Source: JAVXCQ01 sp036659415 (GTDB lineage: Bacteria > Bacillota > Negativicutes > Acidaminococcales > Acidaminococcaceae). From it: 62,872 bases of DNA. The stretch spans positions 1-62,872 of the forward strand of contig JAVXCQ010000012.1 of assembly GCA_036659415.1 (NCBI GenBank), read 5' to 3'. The translations under genes were made by a program, and so were the position numbers. The notes below the pieces were generated by a model. That model saw only the letters and a program-made list of their open reading frames with translations, was not told the origin of the DNA and did not search any database. Below are positions 35,756 through 43,785 of the stretch, in pieces; positions within the stretch are counted from its first letter, which is position 1; each line of letters opens with the position of its first letter.

Positions 35756-36450
35756 TTTCTCACCTCAAACTTATAACCTACTCCCCAAACCGTCGTAATA
35801 TCCCATTTAGAATCTTTGGGAATATCCAGTTTATGCCGTACACGTTTAATATGAGTATCTACTGTTCGCGTATCACCATAGTAGGTATAGCCCCAAATCG
35901 TTTCCAACAATTGATTTCTGGAAAAAACCAACCCCGGATGAGAGGCCAAACACCACAGCAATTCCATTTCTTTAGCGGTAAAGGTAACCTGTTTCTCAAA
36001 GGCAATCACCTTGTATTCGCTCAAGTCGATCAAAAGGTCAGGATAAGTCAAGCGCTCTGTATTACGTGGCGTTACTTGCCCACTACGACGCAAAACCGCC
36101 TTAACCCTAGCTACTACCTCTCGCGTGTTGAAAGGCTTCGTAATGTAGTCATCGGCACCAATCTCTAAACCTAAAATACGATCGTCATCTTCATCCTTAG
36201 CCGTTAGCATAATAATTGGAATATCAGATATTTTGCGTACCTGCCTACACACTTCCAGCCCATCTAACACCGGCATCATAATATCCAAAATCACAATGTC
36301 CGGTTTAACTGCCTGTACTTTAATAATAGCTTCAGCACCATCAGCAGCTTCTTCTACTACAAAACCCTCTTTTTCAAAATATATCCGCAATATTTCCCTA
36401 ATCTGGGCTTCATCATCTGCAATCAGCACTATTTGTTGTTTGTCCATCAT
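35752..36450 (-). CDS. OmpR/PhoB-family response regulator
   Basis: 232 aa from ATG 36450 (GGTGG upstream; an ATG at 36462 lacks an SD and the next codon is also ATG). The receiver domain has the phospho-acceptor Asp in IVILDIMMP and the Lys in TKPF. The C-terminal winged helix has LLETIWGYTYYGDTRTVD and IKRVRHKL. Partner of the overlapping histidine kinase. A TATAAT lies about 35 nt upstream without a clear -35. Confidence 0.95.
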   Translation of the reverse strand: MMDKQQIVLIADDEAQIREILRIYFEKEGFVVEEAADGAEAIIKVQAVKPDIVILDIMMPVLDGLEVCRQVRKISDIPIIMLTAKDEDDDRILGLEIGADDYITKPFNTREVVARVKAVLRRSGQVTPRNTERLTYPDLLIDLSEYKVIAFEKQVTFTAKEMELLWCLASHPGLVFSRNQLLETIWGYTYYGDTRTVDTHIKRVRHKLDIPKDSKWDITTVWGVGYKFEVRK

Positions 36451-36730
36451 GAGCACCACCATTCATTTGATATTTATATTATACAATATCATTTATGAAA
36501 TTACTGCTTAGTCACAAACAATTTACAAAGTTAACAGGTGCGCTTGCGGTACTTTACGGCTCTATATAAAAGTTGGTTGGCTGAAAAATGTTAGAAAGAA
36601 AGTTCAAAAGGAATAAACACCTTTACAGAGGGCATTCACCACAAAAGCAAAGTGATCAGGAGCATAAGTTTTGGTGTTAGAAACTTTAATCGATTCAGAA
36701 ATAGGATTTTATATCTTTGTGCATAAAAAT

Positions 36731-36757
36731 GCTCTCGTTCAGAATATGAACGAGAGC
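36731..36757 (-). terminator. Hairpin terminator after the 59-residue ORF
   Basis: GCTCTCGTTC / GAACGAGAGC stem with a 7-nt loop, followed on the minus strand by ATTTTTATG. Confidence 0.65.
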
Positions 36758-36762
36758 ACTAA

Positions 36763-36805
36763 AAAGGTAACGTTAAGTGCTTGCCTCAACCTTTGACAAA
36801 GAGCC
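36763..36805. repeat. 43-bp direct repeat, copy A
   Basis: Matches 37195-37237 at 40 of 43 positions. Core: GCTTGCCTCAACCTTTGACA in both copies. It flanks the 59-codon ORF with copy B. Confidence 0.85.
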
Positions 36806-36920
36806 GTTAATTGCAAAACATATGAATTTATCTATTTTAGAAGTAGACACTTTATCGAAAGATAGCTTCATCCGATACGGCGGCTTAAGAAAATTTTCGG
36901 AAAACGAGCAGAGGAAACAC

Positions 36921-37100
36921 TTATTTATGCGGTTCGTAAGGCTTTTGATTCAGACCAGCGGTAAAGGCCTCTTTCCAAACTTTGAGAACATCAAAAATTG
37001 ATACAAGGATTAACGCAACCAAAGGGATTCCATATCGAATAAAAGCATACAACATACCAATGACGGCACCAATACCGAAAAACAAAAAGAACACACCCAT
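36921..37100 (-). CDS. Small hydrophobic protein (59 aa)
   Basis: ORF with a near-perfect SD (AGGAGGG, 5 nt) and ATG at 37100. Sequence starts MGVFFLFFGIGAVIGMLYAF, a membrane-helix-like segment, then a second hydrophobic stretch (IPLVALILVSIFDVL) and a polar tail ending EPHK. Not recognised. A TATAAT lies at 37127-37132. A terminator hairpin follows at 36731-36757. It sits between two 43-bp direct repeats. Confidence 0.65.
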   Translation of the reverse strand: MGVFFLFFGIGAVIGMLYAFIRYGIPLVALILVSIFDVLKVWKEAFTAGLNQKPYEPHK

Positions 37101-37194
37101 AGAAAGCCCTCCTCTCTCTTATGCTCATTATATTACAACGAAAGGTTCTTAGCTATATGGATCAAGTAATGAGATTAGCTATTATGTATAGTGT

Positions 37195-37237
37195 AAAGGT
37201 AATGTTAAGCGCTTGCCTCAACCTTTGACAAAGAACC
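37195..37237. repeat. 43-bp direct repeat, copy B
   Basis: 40 of 43 positions identical to copy A (36763-36805). Lies immediately beyond the terminator of the NlpC/P60 gene. Confidence 0.85.
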
Positions 37238-37242
37238 AAAAA

Positions 37243-37271
37243 AGGCAGATAGGATGTGCTCCTATCTGCCA
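37243..37271 (-). terminator. Terminator after the NlpC/P60 gene
   Basis: GGCAGATAGG / CCTATCTGCC stem with a 7-nt loop, followed on the minus strand by TTTTTT. Confidence 0.85.
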
Positions 37272-37278
37272 AAATCAA

Positions 37279-37950
37279 TTATCTAACACGTGTTGCGCCC
37301 AAATAACGTTGTCCCCAATAACTATCAAACATACCGCTAACAGTAACACCTGTACTGCTCCCAGCATGAATAAATTCTCCATCGCCAATATAAATCCCAC
37401 AATGAGATGCTCCTGCTTCGTAAGTTTCAAAAAACACCAAATCACCAGGTTGCAAATTTTTGTAAGCAACTCGTTCACCGGTATAATATTGTTCATCAGC
37501 CATACGTGGCAAATGAATGCCAGCCTCAGCAAATACACGTTGTGTAAAGCCGGAACAATCGAAACCCCAGCCAGAAGTTCCACCAAAAACATAGGGAACG
37601 CCGATATACTGAAAAGCACTATTAATAATAGTACGAATCGTTGAGCTACTACCTGCACGAGAAGGTGGCATCTCTCTGTGCAACAATGCTGCAAAAGTTG
37701 CCTGTCCCACAATACCATCAGCCTCTAACCCTAGATTAACTTGATATTGTTTGACCGCCTGCGCAGTTTCCAAACCATAAACACCATCAGCAATAGACAC
37801 ACCATAGCCAAGTTCAATCAAACGCGCTTGCAATTCTACGACCTCCGGACCTTCATCACCAGCTCGAAAAGATGCAAACACATTTGTCGTCGGTAATACG
37901 AAAAAACTAAATGCAAAAACTAAAATAAGACACCACAAACTTTTCCTCAC
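37279..37950 (-). CDS. Secreted NlpC/P60 peptidoglycan endopeptidase with PG-binding domain
   Basis: 223 aa from the GTG at 37950; a GTG at 37962 is also possible but lies only 2 nt from the SD. A signal peptide (SLWCLILVFAFSFFVLP) precedes a PG_binding_1 domain (GPEVVELQARLIELGY, VKQYQVNLGLEADGIVG) and an NlpC/P60 domain with catalytic Cys in FDCSGFTQRV and His in SHCGIYIG. Predicted to cut peptide stems in cell-wall turnover. A c-di-AMP riboswitch sits directly upstream, the usual control for wall hydrolases. Confidence 0.94.
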   Translation of the reverse strand: MRKSLWCLILVFAFSFFVLPTTNVFASFRAGDEGPEVVELQARLIELGYGVSIADGVYGLETAQAVKQYQVNLGLEADGIVGQATFAALLHREMPPSRAGSSSTIRTIINSAFQYIGVPYVFGGTSGWGFDCSGFTQRVFAEAGIHLPRMADEQYYTGERVAYKNLQPGDLVFFETYEAGASHCGIYIGDGEFIHAGSSTGVTVSGMFDSYWGQRYLGATRVR

Positions 37951-37968
37951 TTTATAATGCACTTCCTC

Positions 37969-38079
37969 TCGCTTGCCTGCGAAGTTAGCTGACGGGTTTG
38001 GACTGAGGATAGCCCTATTCTAAAAGAAATTCACCCCAAATAAAAACGGTTCCTCCGCTCCCTTAAAGGGATTAAGCAA
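37969..38079 (-). promoter_or_regulatory. Cyclic di-AMP riboswitch (ydaO/yuaA class)
   Basis: Conserved blocks in order on the minus strand: GGGAGCGGAGGAACC, TTTGGGGTGAAT, TAGGGCTATCCTCAGTCC, AACCCGTCAGCTAAC and TTCGCAGGC. An outer stem TTGCTT / AAGCGA closes it. The 3' strand of that stem abuts the SD (GAGG at 37965-37968). Class identified from memory of the consensus. Confidence 0.88.
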
Positions 38080-38125
38080 AATATATTTTTCTTGCAGATT
38101 ACCTTCTGCTATTATAGCATATCTT

Positions 38126-39070
38126 TTATTTTCCTGCAGTGTTTTTTTTCAAGTGTCTTCCAACTAGATACAATGGTCTTTGTTTTACTTCCTCAAAGAT
38201 TCGTCCGATATACTCTCCGACAATACCAATACCAACTAATTGTATACCACCTAAGAATAGAACGCTGGCCGTAATAGTAGCCCAACCAGGCACCGCGTCC
38301 ACAGTGAAATATTTGATATAGAGAACATGCCCTAACACAAAAATGCTACCCAAGCCGAAAATAAGGCCAATGTAAAAAGCCCAACGCAAAGGAACATTAG
38401 AAAAAGCTGTAATCCCATCCAAGGCAAAATGTAGCATCTTATGCAAATTATATTTGGAGGTTCCAGCAAATCTAGGCGGTGCTACAAATTCCACCGTTGT
38501 TAAATTAAAACCCATATTATTAATCATACCGCGAATAAAACGTGCTCGCTCACGATAAAGCTTAAAAGCATCCACTGCCGTCCGTGCCATCAGTCTAAAA
38601 TCAGAACCGCCCGGGGTAATATGTACCTTGGACATTTTATTGATTAGCCAATAATAAACAGTAGACGTAATGTTTTTAAAACAAGACGCATCTTCAGTGC
38701 TTTTGCGCACCGTTTGCACAATTTCAAAACCATTTTCCCATAGTTTTAAAAGCTCCGGCACCAGTTCCGGTGGATGTTGTAAATCACCATCCATAGTAAT
38801 AACTGCATCACCGGTGGCATAATCCAAACCACAGGTAAGTGCCAATTGATGTCCAAAATTCCGCGATAATAAATACGCTTGTACTCTATCATCTTGTTGC
38901 GCAAGCTCGGACAATAAAAGTGGTGTGCGATCTTTAGAGCCATCATCAACAAAAGTAAGATCATAAGTATAAGGTAATGGTTCCATTATCAGCGTCATTC
39001 TTCTATAAAATTCATGAATGTTATCCTGTTCATTAAAAACAGGAACAACAAAAGAAATATGTTTCGCCAT
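38126..39070 (-). CDS. Family 2 glycosyltransferase (polyprenyl-phosphate sugar synthase, GtrB/DPM1-like)
   Basis: 314 aa from ATG 39070 (SD GAGG, 9 nt; an upstream GTG overlaps it). GT2 catalytic domain: VVPVFNEQDNIHEFY, VDDGSKDRT, MDGDLQHPPE and a KMSKVHITPGGSDFRLM region. The C-terminus has two membrane helices and the tail GEYIGRIFEEVKQRP. Such enzymes charge undecaprenyl phosphate with a sugar for envelope polymer modification. Confidence 0.93.
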   Translation of the reverse strand: MAKHISFVVPVFNEQDNIHEFYRRMTLIMEPLPYTYDLTFVDDGSKDRTPLLLSELAQQDDRVQAYLLSRNFGHQLALTCGLDYATGDAVITMDGDLQHPPELVPELLKLWENGFEIVQTVRKSTEDASCFKNITSTVYYWLINKMSKVHITPGGSDFRLMARTAVDAFKLYRERARFIRGMINNMGFNLTTVEFVAPPRFAGTSKYNLHKMLHFALDGITAFSNVPLRWAFYIGLIFGLGSIFVLGHVLYIKYFTVDAVPGWATITASVLFLGGIQLVGIGIVGEYIGRIFEEVKQRPLYLVGRHLKKNTAGK

Positions 39071-39144
39071 TTGCGTTTGCCTCACAGTTATTCTTGATAT
39101 TATCTATAGTACTCTATTTTTTTCAACAAATAAAGTGGTCTCTC

Positions 39145-39195
39145 ATAAAAATAGCACCTCTCGCTGAAACTTTGATGAAATCAGCAAGAGATGCT
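39145..39195 (-). terminator. Terminator after thioredoxin
   Basis: GCACCTCTCGCTGA pairs with TCAGCAAGAGATGC (wobbles included), 14-nt loop, then TATTTTTATG on the minus strand. Confidence 0.75.
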
Positions 39196-39200
39196 CGGAG

Positions 39201-39521
39201 TTATTTTAGTGCTTTTAAGTTTTTTACTAATTCCGCTTTCGGTTGAACACCGACCAAGCGTTTAACTTCTTTACCGTCTTTAAAATAAATAATGGTTGGA
39301 ATACTCATCACACCATATTCTGCAGCAAGGTCATTGGCTTCATCAACGTTTACTTTAGCCACCACAGCTTCTTGTTCTTCTTGGGCAATTTCTTCAATCA
39401 CTGGTCCTAGCATGGTGCAAGGCCCACACCAGGGAGCCCAGAAATCAACTAAGGCCGGTTGTGCACAGGTTAAAATTTCTTTAGTAAAGGTTGCTTTATT
39501 TTCTACATGTAGTAGTTTCAT
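39201..39521 (-). CDS. trxA: Thioredoxin
   Basis: 106 aa from ATG 39521 (SD GGGAGGA); the longer frame upstream runs through the promoter. Active-site WAPWCGPC, conserved Asp in LVDFWA, cis-Pro in SIPTIIYF. General cytosolic disulfide reductase. A near-consensus promoter lies 46 nt upstream. Confidence 0.96.
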   Translation of the reverse strand: MKLLHVENKATFTKEILTCAQPALVDFWAPWCGPCTMLGPVIEEIAQEEQEAVVAKVNVDEANDLAAEYGVMSIPTIIYFKDGKEVKRLVGVQPKAELVKNLKALK

Positions 39522-39566
39522 TATTATTCCTCCCTTTATCCCCACCCTAGGGGGTGGTATGCTTAT

Positions 39567-39595
39567 ATTATAGGTCAACACTTGCAACTTGTCAA
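39567..39595 (-). promoter_or_regulatory. Strong promoter of trxA
   Basis: Minus-strand TTGACA, 17 nt, TATAAT (both consensus). A small hairpin (CCACCC / GGGTGG) lies in the leader at 39541-39558. Confidence 0.85.
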
Positions 39596-39617
39596 GAACT
39601 GTCATCCCTTTTAATTA

Positions 39618-39656
39618 GAAAAAGACGATTAACTATAAAAGTTAATCGTCTTTTAG
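39618..39656 (-). terminator. Terminator after rnpB
   Basis: Perfect 15-bp stem AAAAGACGATTAACT with a 5-nt loop, then TTTTTCT on the minus strand. Confidence 0.88.
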
Positions 39657-39668
39657 CTACAAAATAAT

Positions 39669-40020
39669 ATGAGTGTTCACTAAGCCGAGTTCTGTTCCGC
39701 AAATGCGGCGATAATCATTTATCTACACTTGCAGTTACCTGCAAGCTCTAGCGACACAACCCGGAAGGTTCAGCGGGCCGCTTCATCCCTTCCCTATTTG
39801 GTCTTGCTCCGAATGGGGTTTACCTAGCCAACCGATTACTCGGTTGCTGGTGCGCTCTTACCGCACCGTTCCACCCTTACCGGCCATAGCCGGCGGTACA
39901 CATTTCTGTGGCACTTTCCTTGAGGTCACCCTCACCGGACGTTATCCGGCATTCTGCCCTGTGGAGCCCGGACTTTCCTCGTGTGTCTTGAAGACACCCG
40001 CGATTATCTTTCGCACTCAT
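39669..40020 (-). ncRNA. rnpB: RNase P RNA (bacterial class A)
   Basis: Catalytic RNA that matures tRNA 5' ends. Conserved blocks on the minus strand: GAGGAAAGTCCGGGCTCC near the 5' end, GGGTGACCTCAAGG, GTAAACCCC, GGGTTGTGTCGC and the 3' ACAGAACTCGGCTTA. The P1 ends ATGAGTG / CACTCAT set the boundaries. About 352 nt. No coding frame here is real. Confidence 0.96.
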
Positions 40021-40475
40021 ACTTTATATGAAAAGCCGCACATAATGCGACTCTACATAACAATACACATATTTTAAAAGTAGTTTTTAAAGCTTATTTA
40101 ATTTCTAAAGAACAATGATGTTGCTTCGTGTGCTTCACAGTATAACATAAAATGTTTCCTCGTGTCTATGCGATTTTTTTATTTGGTGTAATCCTACCTC
40201 TAATAATAAAAATACCCCTTTCTCTCTTTAGATACAATAGTCGCTCCTCTGTGCAGTTATAGCAGGCACCGCCTAGCCGCCCTACATTAGCTTTGTTGGC
40301 AATGCGTTATTTCCCCAGGTGTAATACGCTCAGATATTAATTAGTCCCTTATCAGCACAATCTAGGTAAAACGTTTTAACACCTTCGCTTCTTGTAGCAA
40401 TGAGCTTGCTTACAAGTTTAGAGCTACGCACCTTTTAATAAATTCTTTCGTTGGCCACTTTCTCCCTTTTGGTCT

Positions 40476-40511
40476 ACAAAAAGACACACTAGATATTTTT
40501 CTAATGTGTCT
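40476..40511 (-). terminator. Second terminator hairpin after the yhaM-like gene
   Basis: AGACACACTAG / CTAATGTGTCT (one mismatch), 8-nt loop, then TTTTTGTAG on the minus strand. Confidence 0.7.
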
Positions 40512-40545
40512 TCGTGCTACTATGAAGTGGCTTAAGAAATAACCA

Positions 40546-40594
40546 GCAAAAGACAATCGCTGGCGGCTTGAAGCCGACCGTGATTGTCTTTTGC
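40546..40594 (-). terminator. Hairpin after the yhaM-like gene with an rnpB-like sequence
   Basis: 13-bp outer stem GCAAAAGACAATC with its complement and an inner CGGC / GCCG stem-loop. Its right half, 40567-40606, matches the 5' end of rnpB (39987-40026) at 33 of 40 positions. Confidence 0.7.
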
Positions 40595-40634
40595 ACTCAT
40601 ACTTTTCGTAATTTAACCTACTTAGGATTAGCCG

Positions 40635-41561
40635 CTATGCTTCTAGTAAAAGAAACCTTTGCAACATTTTATTGTATTCCCACGCTTCTTTGCCCTCTTT
40701 TTTATCGAACTGATTCATAATCGCATCAATTTCATCAGCATAATGCACAATAAAACTTTCTTTGGTAGCGCAAGCAATGGGTGAACCTTTTTCTTGCTCC
40801 CCATGATGTGAAAGAATGATATGCAATAAATGTTGCAGCTTTTTGTCCTCTAGCTCCGGTACCGCCTTGGCCTGTTCTTTTAGCAACATCGCAGAAATAG
40901 AGATGTGACCCAGCAACCGTCCTTCTGTTGTATAGGGAAAGCCCATTTCTGGTGATATTTCATGTAATTTACCTAGATCGTGGAGTAATGCCCCCACCAA
41001 AACCAAATTGCGATCAACTTTGCCAATTTTATTTGCCAAAGCTAGGGCGATTTCAGCTACAGCTACCGAATGGTGCAACAGTCCACCAACATAGGCATGA
41101 TGTAAACGCATACCGGCAGGATTGATCAAAAATTGTTGGTAGACTTCACCACTTAAAACTATAGACAATAATTTCTTCAAACCAGCGTCCGTTACACTAC
41201 TCATCAAAGTTTGCAGTTTGGCTTCATACTCAACTAGATCCACGTTACCCGTTGGCATGAGTTTAGTTATATCATCCTCCGCCTTTATTTCTTCCAGTTT
41301 TTGCACAATCAATTGTAGTGACATATCCGAGGCGAACTTATTAATGTCCACGATGCCGCCGGCCACGATTGCCTTTGGTGCCTCAAACGCCCGTAATTTG
41401 TCTACAATGCCTGCTTCAAAGCAGATAAAGGGAATGCACCCACTGTTATCTTCTATCAGTCCACGTGCGAAAACTCCGCCGTTAGAGGAGTTGCCAATTT
41501 TTTGCACGCGTAATAAAACTGGTTGCTGAATTTTGTTACCGGCTTTAAAGTCTTTTATCAT
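40635..41561 (-). CDS. YhaM-like 3'-5' exoribonuclease (OB-fold plus HD domain)
   Basis: 308 aa. An N-terminal OB-fold nucleic-acid-binding segment (about residues 10-85) is followed by an HD domain with HHAYVGGLLHHSVAV, LLHDLGK and ILSHHGE metal-binding motifs. Matches the YhaM/CBF1 family of Mn-dependent 3'-5' exonucleases. First stop before two tandem terminators. Downstream of nif3-like and trmK. Confidence 0.92.
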   Translation of the reverse strand: MIKDFKAGNKIQQPVLLRVQKIGNSSNGGVFARGLIEDNSGCIPFICFEAGIVDKLRAFEAPKAIVAGGIVDINKFASDMSLQLIVQKLEEIKAEDDITKLMPTGNVDLVEYEAKLQTLMSSVTDAGLKKLLSIVLSGEVYQQFLINPAGMRLHHAYVGGLLHHSVAVAEIALALANKIGKVDRNLVLVGALLHDLGKLHEISPEMGFPYTTEGRLLGHISISAMLLKEQAKAVPELEDKKLQHLLHIILSHHGEQEKGSPIACATKESFIVHYADEIDAIMNQFDKKEGKEAWEYNKMLQRFLLLEA

Positions 41562-41608
41562 ATTATCGCTCTTTTCTTTTACTCTAATAACTAGCTATTT
41601 AAATTTAT

Positions 41609-42724
41609 TTAGGATACTGTTTGCAAAATGTGTGGTTCTGTAGCTACGGCTACCGTAAAAGTTCTTGCCTCTGTTTGCGCCCAAGCGGTAAGTTTCCTTG
41701 CTAGCGCTTGCATTGCCGGTAGCTCCGTACACTGATGTCCAGCATCAATAAGGTTTAGTCCCAAGGCCACTGCTTCCTGTGCAACGTGATACTTAACATC
41801 TCCTGTTACTAAGGTATCAGCACCTGCTGCTAAAGCTGCTTGAACTAGATCGCCACCGCTACCACCACAAACAGCGACTTTCGCTACCGGTTTATGGGCA
41901 TCAGCATAATTAACATAATCAGCAGCCAGCACCCTTTTAACATACTGGGCAAAACTTAATACGTCCGTAGCTTCAGCTAATAAACCCACGCGTCCTAAGC
42001 CCTGCTCGGTCATTTTATTGGCTATGGCAATTATTTCATAAGCCGGTACTTCATAAGGATGCGCCGTTACCAAAGCCTTAATTACCGGCTCTACTAATTC
42101 CGCCGCTACCAAGACTTCTATTTTATTTTCCACCGTTTTTTCTAAAACATTGAGTGTCCCCACAAACGGCGTACTGCCCTCCAGTGGTCGGAATTGTCCT
42201 ATGCCCTTAGTCTGATAAGCACATTCGCTGTACCCACCCCAATTCCCAGCCCCAGCTCTTGTCATAGCCGCTAGCACGCTCCTAGTTTCTGCTTCCGGTA
42301 CAAAAGTTGCTATTTTATAATATTGCTGTTGCTTCTTCGTTTGCAAAATTACTGCTGTTTTAAGACCAAGAAGTTTGACCAAGACATCATTAACACCACC
42401 GCTGGCAATATCCCAATTGGTATGAGCTGAATAAACAGCAATGTTATTTCTAATTAATTGGTAAGCTAAAGCTTTTTGACTCGTATCAGCGGCCAAGGTT
42501 TGTAAAGGTTTAAAAAATACAGGATGATGCGTGATAATTAAATCTGCGTGCTGGGTACAAGCTTGTTCTACCACAGCGGCGCTTAAATCTAGTGCCAGCA
42601 ATACCTTCTGTACTGGTGCGTCAATTTCTCCAACCATTAGACCCACATTATCCCAAGTTTCCGCCAAGGTTTGGGGTGCAATTTGTTCCATTTTGGCTAT
42701 TATTTCAGCAACAGTCGTAGTCAC
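41609..42724 (-). CDS. Nif3-like dinuclear metal-centre protein
   Basis: 371 aa from GTG 42724 (SD GGAGG, 9 nt) giving the family N-terminus TTVAEIIAKMEQIAPQTLAETWDNVGL. Metal-ligand motifs ITHHPVFF and ISAHTNWD-like YSAHTNWDIA, with GDVKYHVAQEA and DAGHQCTE near the end. A central inserted PII-like domain (about residues 130-230) is as in Bacillus YqfO. Biochemical function unsettled. Overlaps trmK by 20 nt, a conserved Firmicute pair. Confidence 0.94.
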   Translation of the reverse strand: MTTTVAEIIAKMEQIAPQTLAETWDNVGLMVGEIDAPVQKVLLALDLSAAVVEQACTQHADLIITHHPVFFKPLQTLAADTSQKALAYQLIRNNIAVYSAHTNWDIASGGVNDVLVKLLGLKTAVILQTKKQQQYYKIATFVPEAETRSVLAAMTRAGAGNWGGYSECAYQTKGIGQFRPLEGSTPFVGTLNVLEKTVENKIEVLVAAELVEPVIKALVTAHPYEVPAYEIIAIANKMTEQGLGRVGLLAEATDVLSFAQYVKRVLAADYVNYADAHKPVAKVAVCGGSGGDLVQAALAAGADTLVTGDVKYHVAQEAVALGLNLIDAGHQCTELPAMQALARKLTAWAQTEARTFTVAVATEPHILQTVS

Positions 42725-43403
42725 GAGCAATGGCCTCCAATTCCTGTTTACGCAAAGCAAACTCCTGATATTTTGCGCTCTCTCGCGCAGCTTCGCTATG
42801 AAGCATAGAATTTAACAGCTTATTATAGTGTCGTATTAATTTTTGTATATGTTTTCCTAACAGATGATGTTTGTTTGCTAATAATAAAGGTCCTACCTCC
42901 GCCACCGTTGCCTCTAATGGTGCTTGTTCTCCCAATTCCAAGACGATAATTACATAAAGTTTGCTTGCTTCCTCCACTAAGGTTTCATCAACTATTTTCC
43001 ATCCCTGGTTGATACACCAGGCACGCAAAGGCGCTGCTCCGTTCATAGGTTGTAACACTAACCTAGTAGCCGATTTTGCCACTGGTAATGACTCTGCCAG
43101 AATTTTAATCATGGTGACGCCACCCATGCCGGCAATAACTATCACATCCACTTCATTAGGCACAACAATAGTCAACCCGCTGCCTTGTCGTACTTTAATC
43201 AGGTTTTGCAGGCCATAGGTATCAACCGTTGCTTGGGCAGCTTCGCACGGACCACTAACAATATCACTGGCAATAGCGAACGTGATAAGCCCCTGCTTCG
43301 CCAGCAAAGCTGGTACATACGCATGATCCGTCCCCACATCAACAATGCTCTTCCCCACCGGCACAAATTGTGCTATCGTCTCTAATCTGGCACCAACCTT
43401 CAT
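42705..43403 (-). CDS. trmK: tRNA (adenine(22)-N1)-methyltransferase TrmK
   Basis: 232 aa SAM-dependent methylase of A22 in tRNA D-loops. MKVGARLETIAQFVP and VDVGTDHAYVPALL (motif I), VIVIAGMGGVTMIKIL, QPMNGAAPLRAW are the family signatures, with a C-terminal coiled coil. SD AAGGTGG. Standing order rpoD-trmK-nif3 is typical of Firmicutes. Confidence 0.95.
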   Translation of the reverse strand: MKVGARLETIAQFVPVGKSIVDVGTDHAYVPALLAKQGLITFAIASDIVSGPCEAAQATVDTYGLQNLIKVRQGSGLTIVVPNEVDVIVIAGMGGVTMIKILAESLPVAKSATRLVLQPMNGAAPLRAWCINQGWKIVDETLVEEASKLYVIIVLELGEQAPLEATVAEVGPLLLANKHHLLGKHIQKLIRHYNKLLNSMLHSEAARESAKYQEFALRKQELEAIARDYDCC

Positions 43404-43590
43404 CTATGCATCCCACCTTATTTTTCAGTGTTTTTCTATCTGCCGCTTCTGGCTAAACCGTATACCCCTTAGTACAAAGTAGAAACCAACAAGCCTTTTT
43501 AAGTATTATACCAAAAAACAAATCTAAAGTCGTGTCTAAGACCGGAACAATTTCTCATTCACTTAATGGTAATCTTGGTCTCAGCAACAT

Positions 43591-43620
43591 AAAAAAGACG
43601 TGAACCGTAGTTCACGTCTT
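43591..43620 (-). terminator. Terminator after the CAU tRNA
   Basis: AAGACGTGAA / TTCACGTCTT stem, 6-nt loop, TTTTTT on the minus strand. Confidence 0.85.
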
Positions 43621-43630
43621 GGGTTTTACA

Positions 43631-43705
43631 TGGTGGGCCCACCTGGGATCGAACCAGGGACCAACCGGTTATGAGCCGGTGGCTCTACCGCTGAGCTATA
43701 GGCCC
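43631..43705 (-). tRNA. tRNA with CAU anticodon (tRNA-Ile2 or elongator tRNA-Met)
   Basis: GGGCCTA / TGGGCCC acceptor, anticodon stem ACCGG / CCGGT with loop CTCATAA, T-loop GTTCGATCC, encoded CCA. The paired G1-C72 excludes initiator tRNA. The loop CTCATAA resembles lysidine-modified Ile2 of Bacillus more than its Met tRNA (from memory). Confidence 0.9.
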
Positions 43706-43785
43706 ATTAAGCGTGTCACGGGTAAGCCCGTTACAGCCAACTAAGACATTTTATAATAAAACAATTGCAATGTCAAGCAGGCCGA

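Larger units (their letters stand above)
36463..36920. other. Gene-poor stretch with a truncated ORF remnant and a hairpin
   Basis: I see no intact gene. On the minus strand 36604-36708 reads as an open 34-codon tail without a start (ending LCKGVYSF), possibly a decayed coding remnant. A terminator hairpin at 36731-36757 and a 43-bp repeat copy at 36763-36805 follow. Confidence 0.4.
40021..40634. other. 614-bp gene-free region between rnpB and the yhaM-like gene
   Basis: No credible ORF. It contains a weak promoter candidate for rnpB (40139-40168: TAGACA, 18 nt, TATACT on the minus strand), a block of local hairpins at about 40180-40470 that I could not assign to any RNA family, and two tandem terminator hairpins next to the yhaM-like stop. 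Confidence 0.6.

Noticed and set aside
36777..37001. Plus-strand ORF of 74 codons
   Set aside because: It covers a repeat copy and runs opposite the 59-codon ORF, which has a far better SD; its own start has none.
39844..40077. 77-codon plus-strand ORF
   Set aside because: Lies inside and antisense to rnpB.
40180..40470. Lysine riboswitch, T-box or 6S RNA
   Set aside because: AGGTGCG and GGAGCGACTA looked suggestive, but the core motifs of these families are not present in order.
43631..43705. Initiator tRNA-Met
   Set aside because: Position 1-72 is a G-C pair, and the anticodon stem lacks the run of three G-C pairs of initiators.
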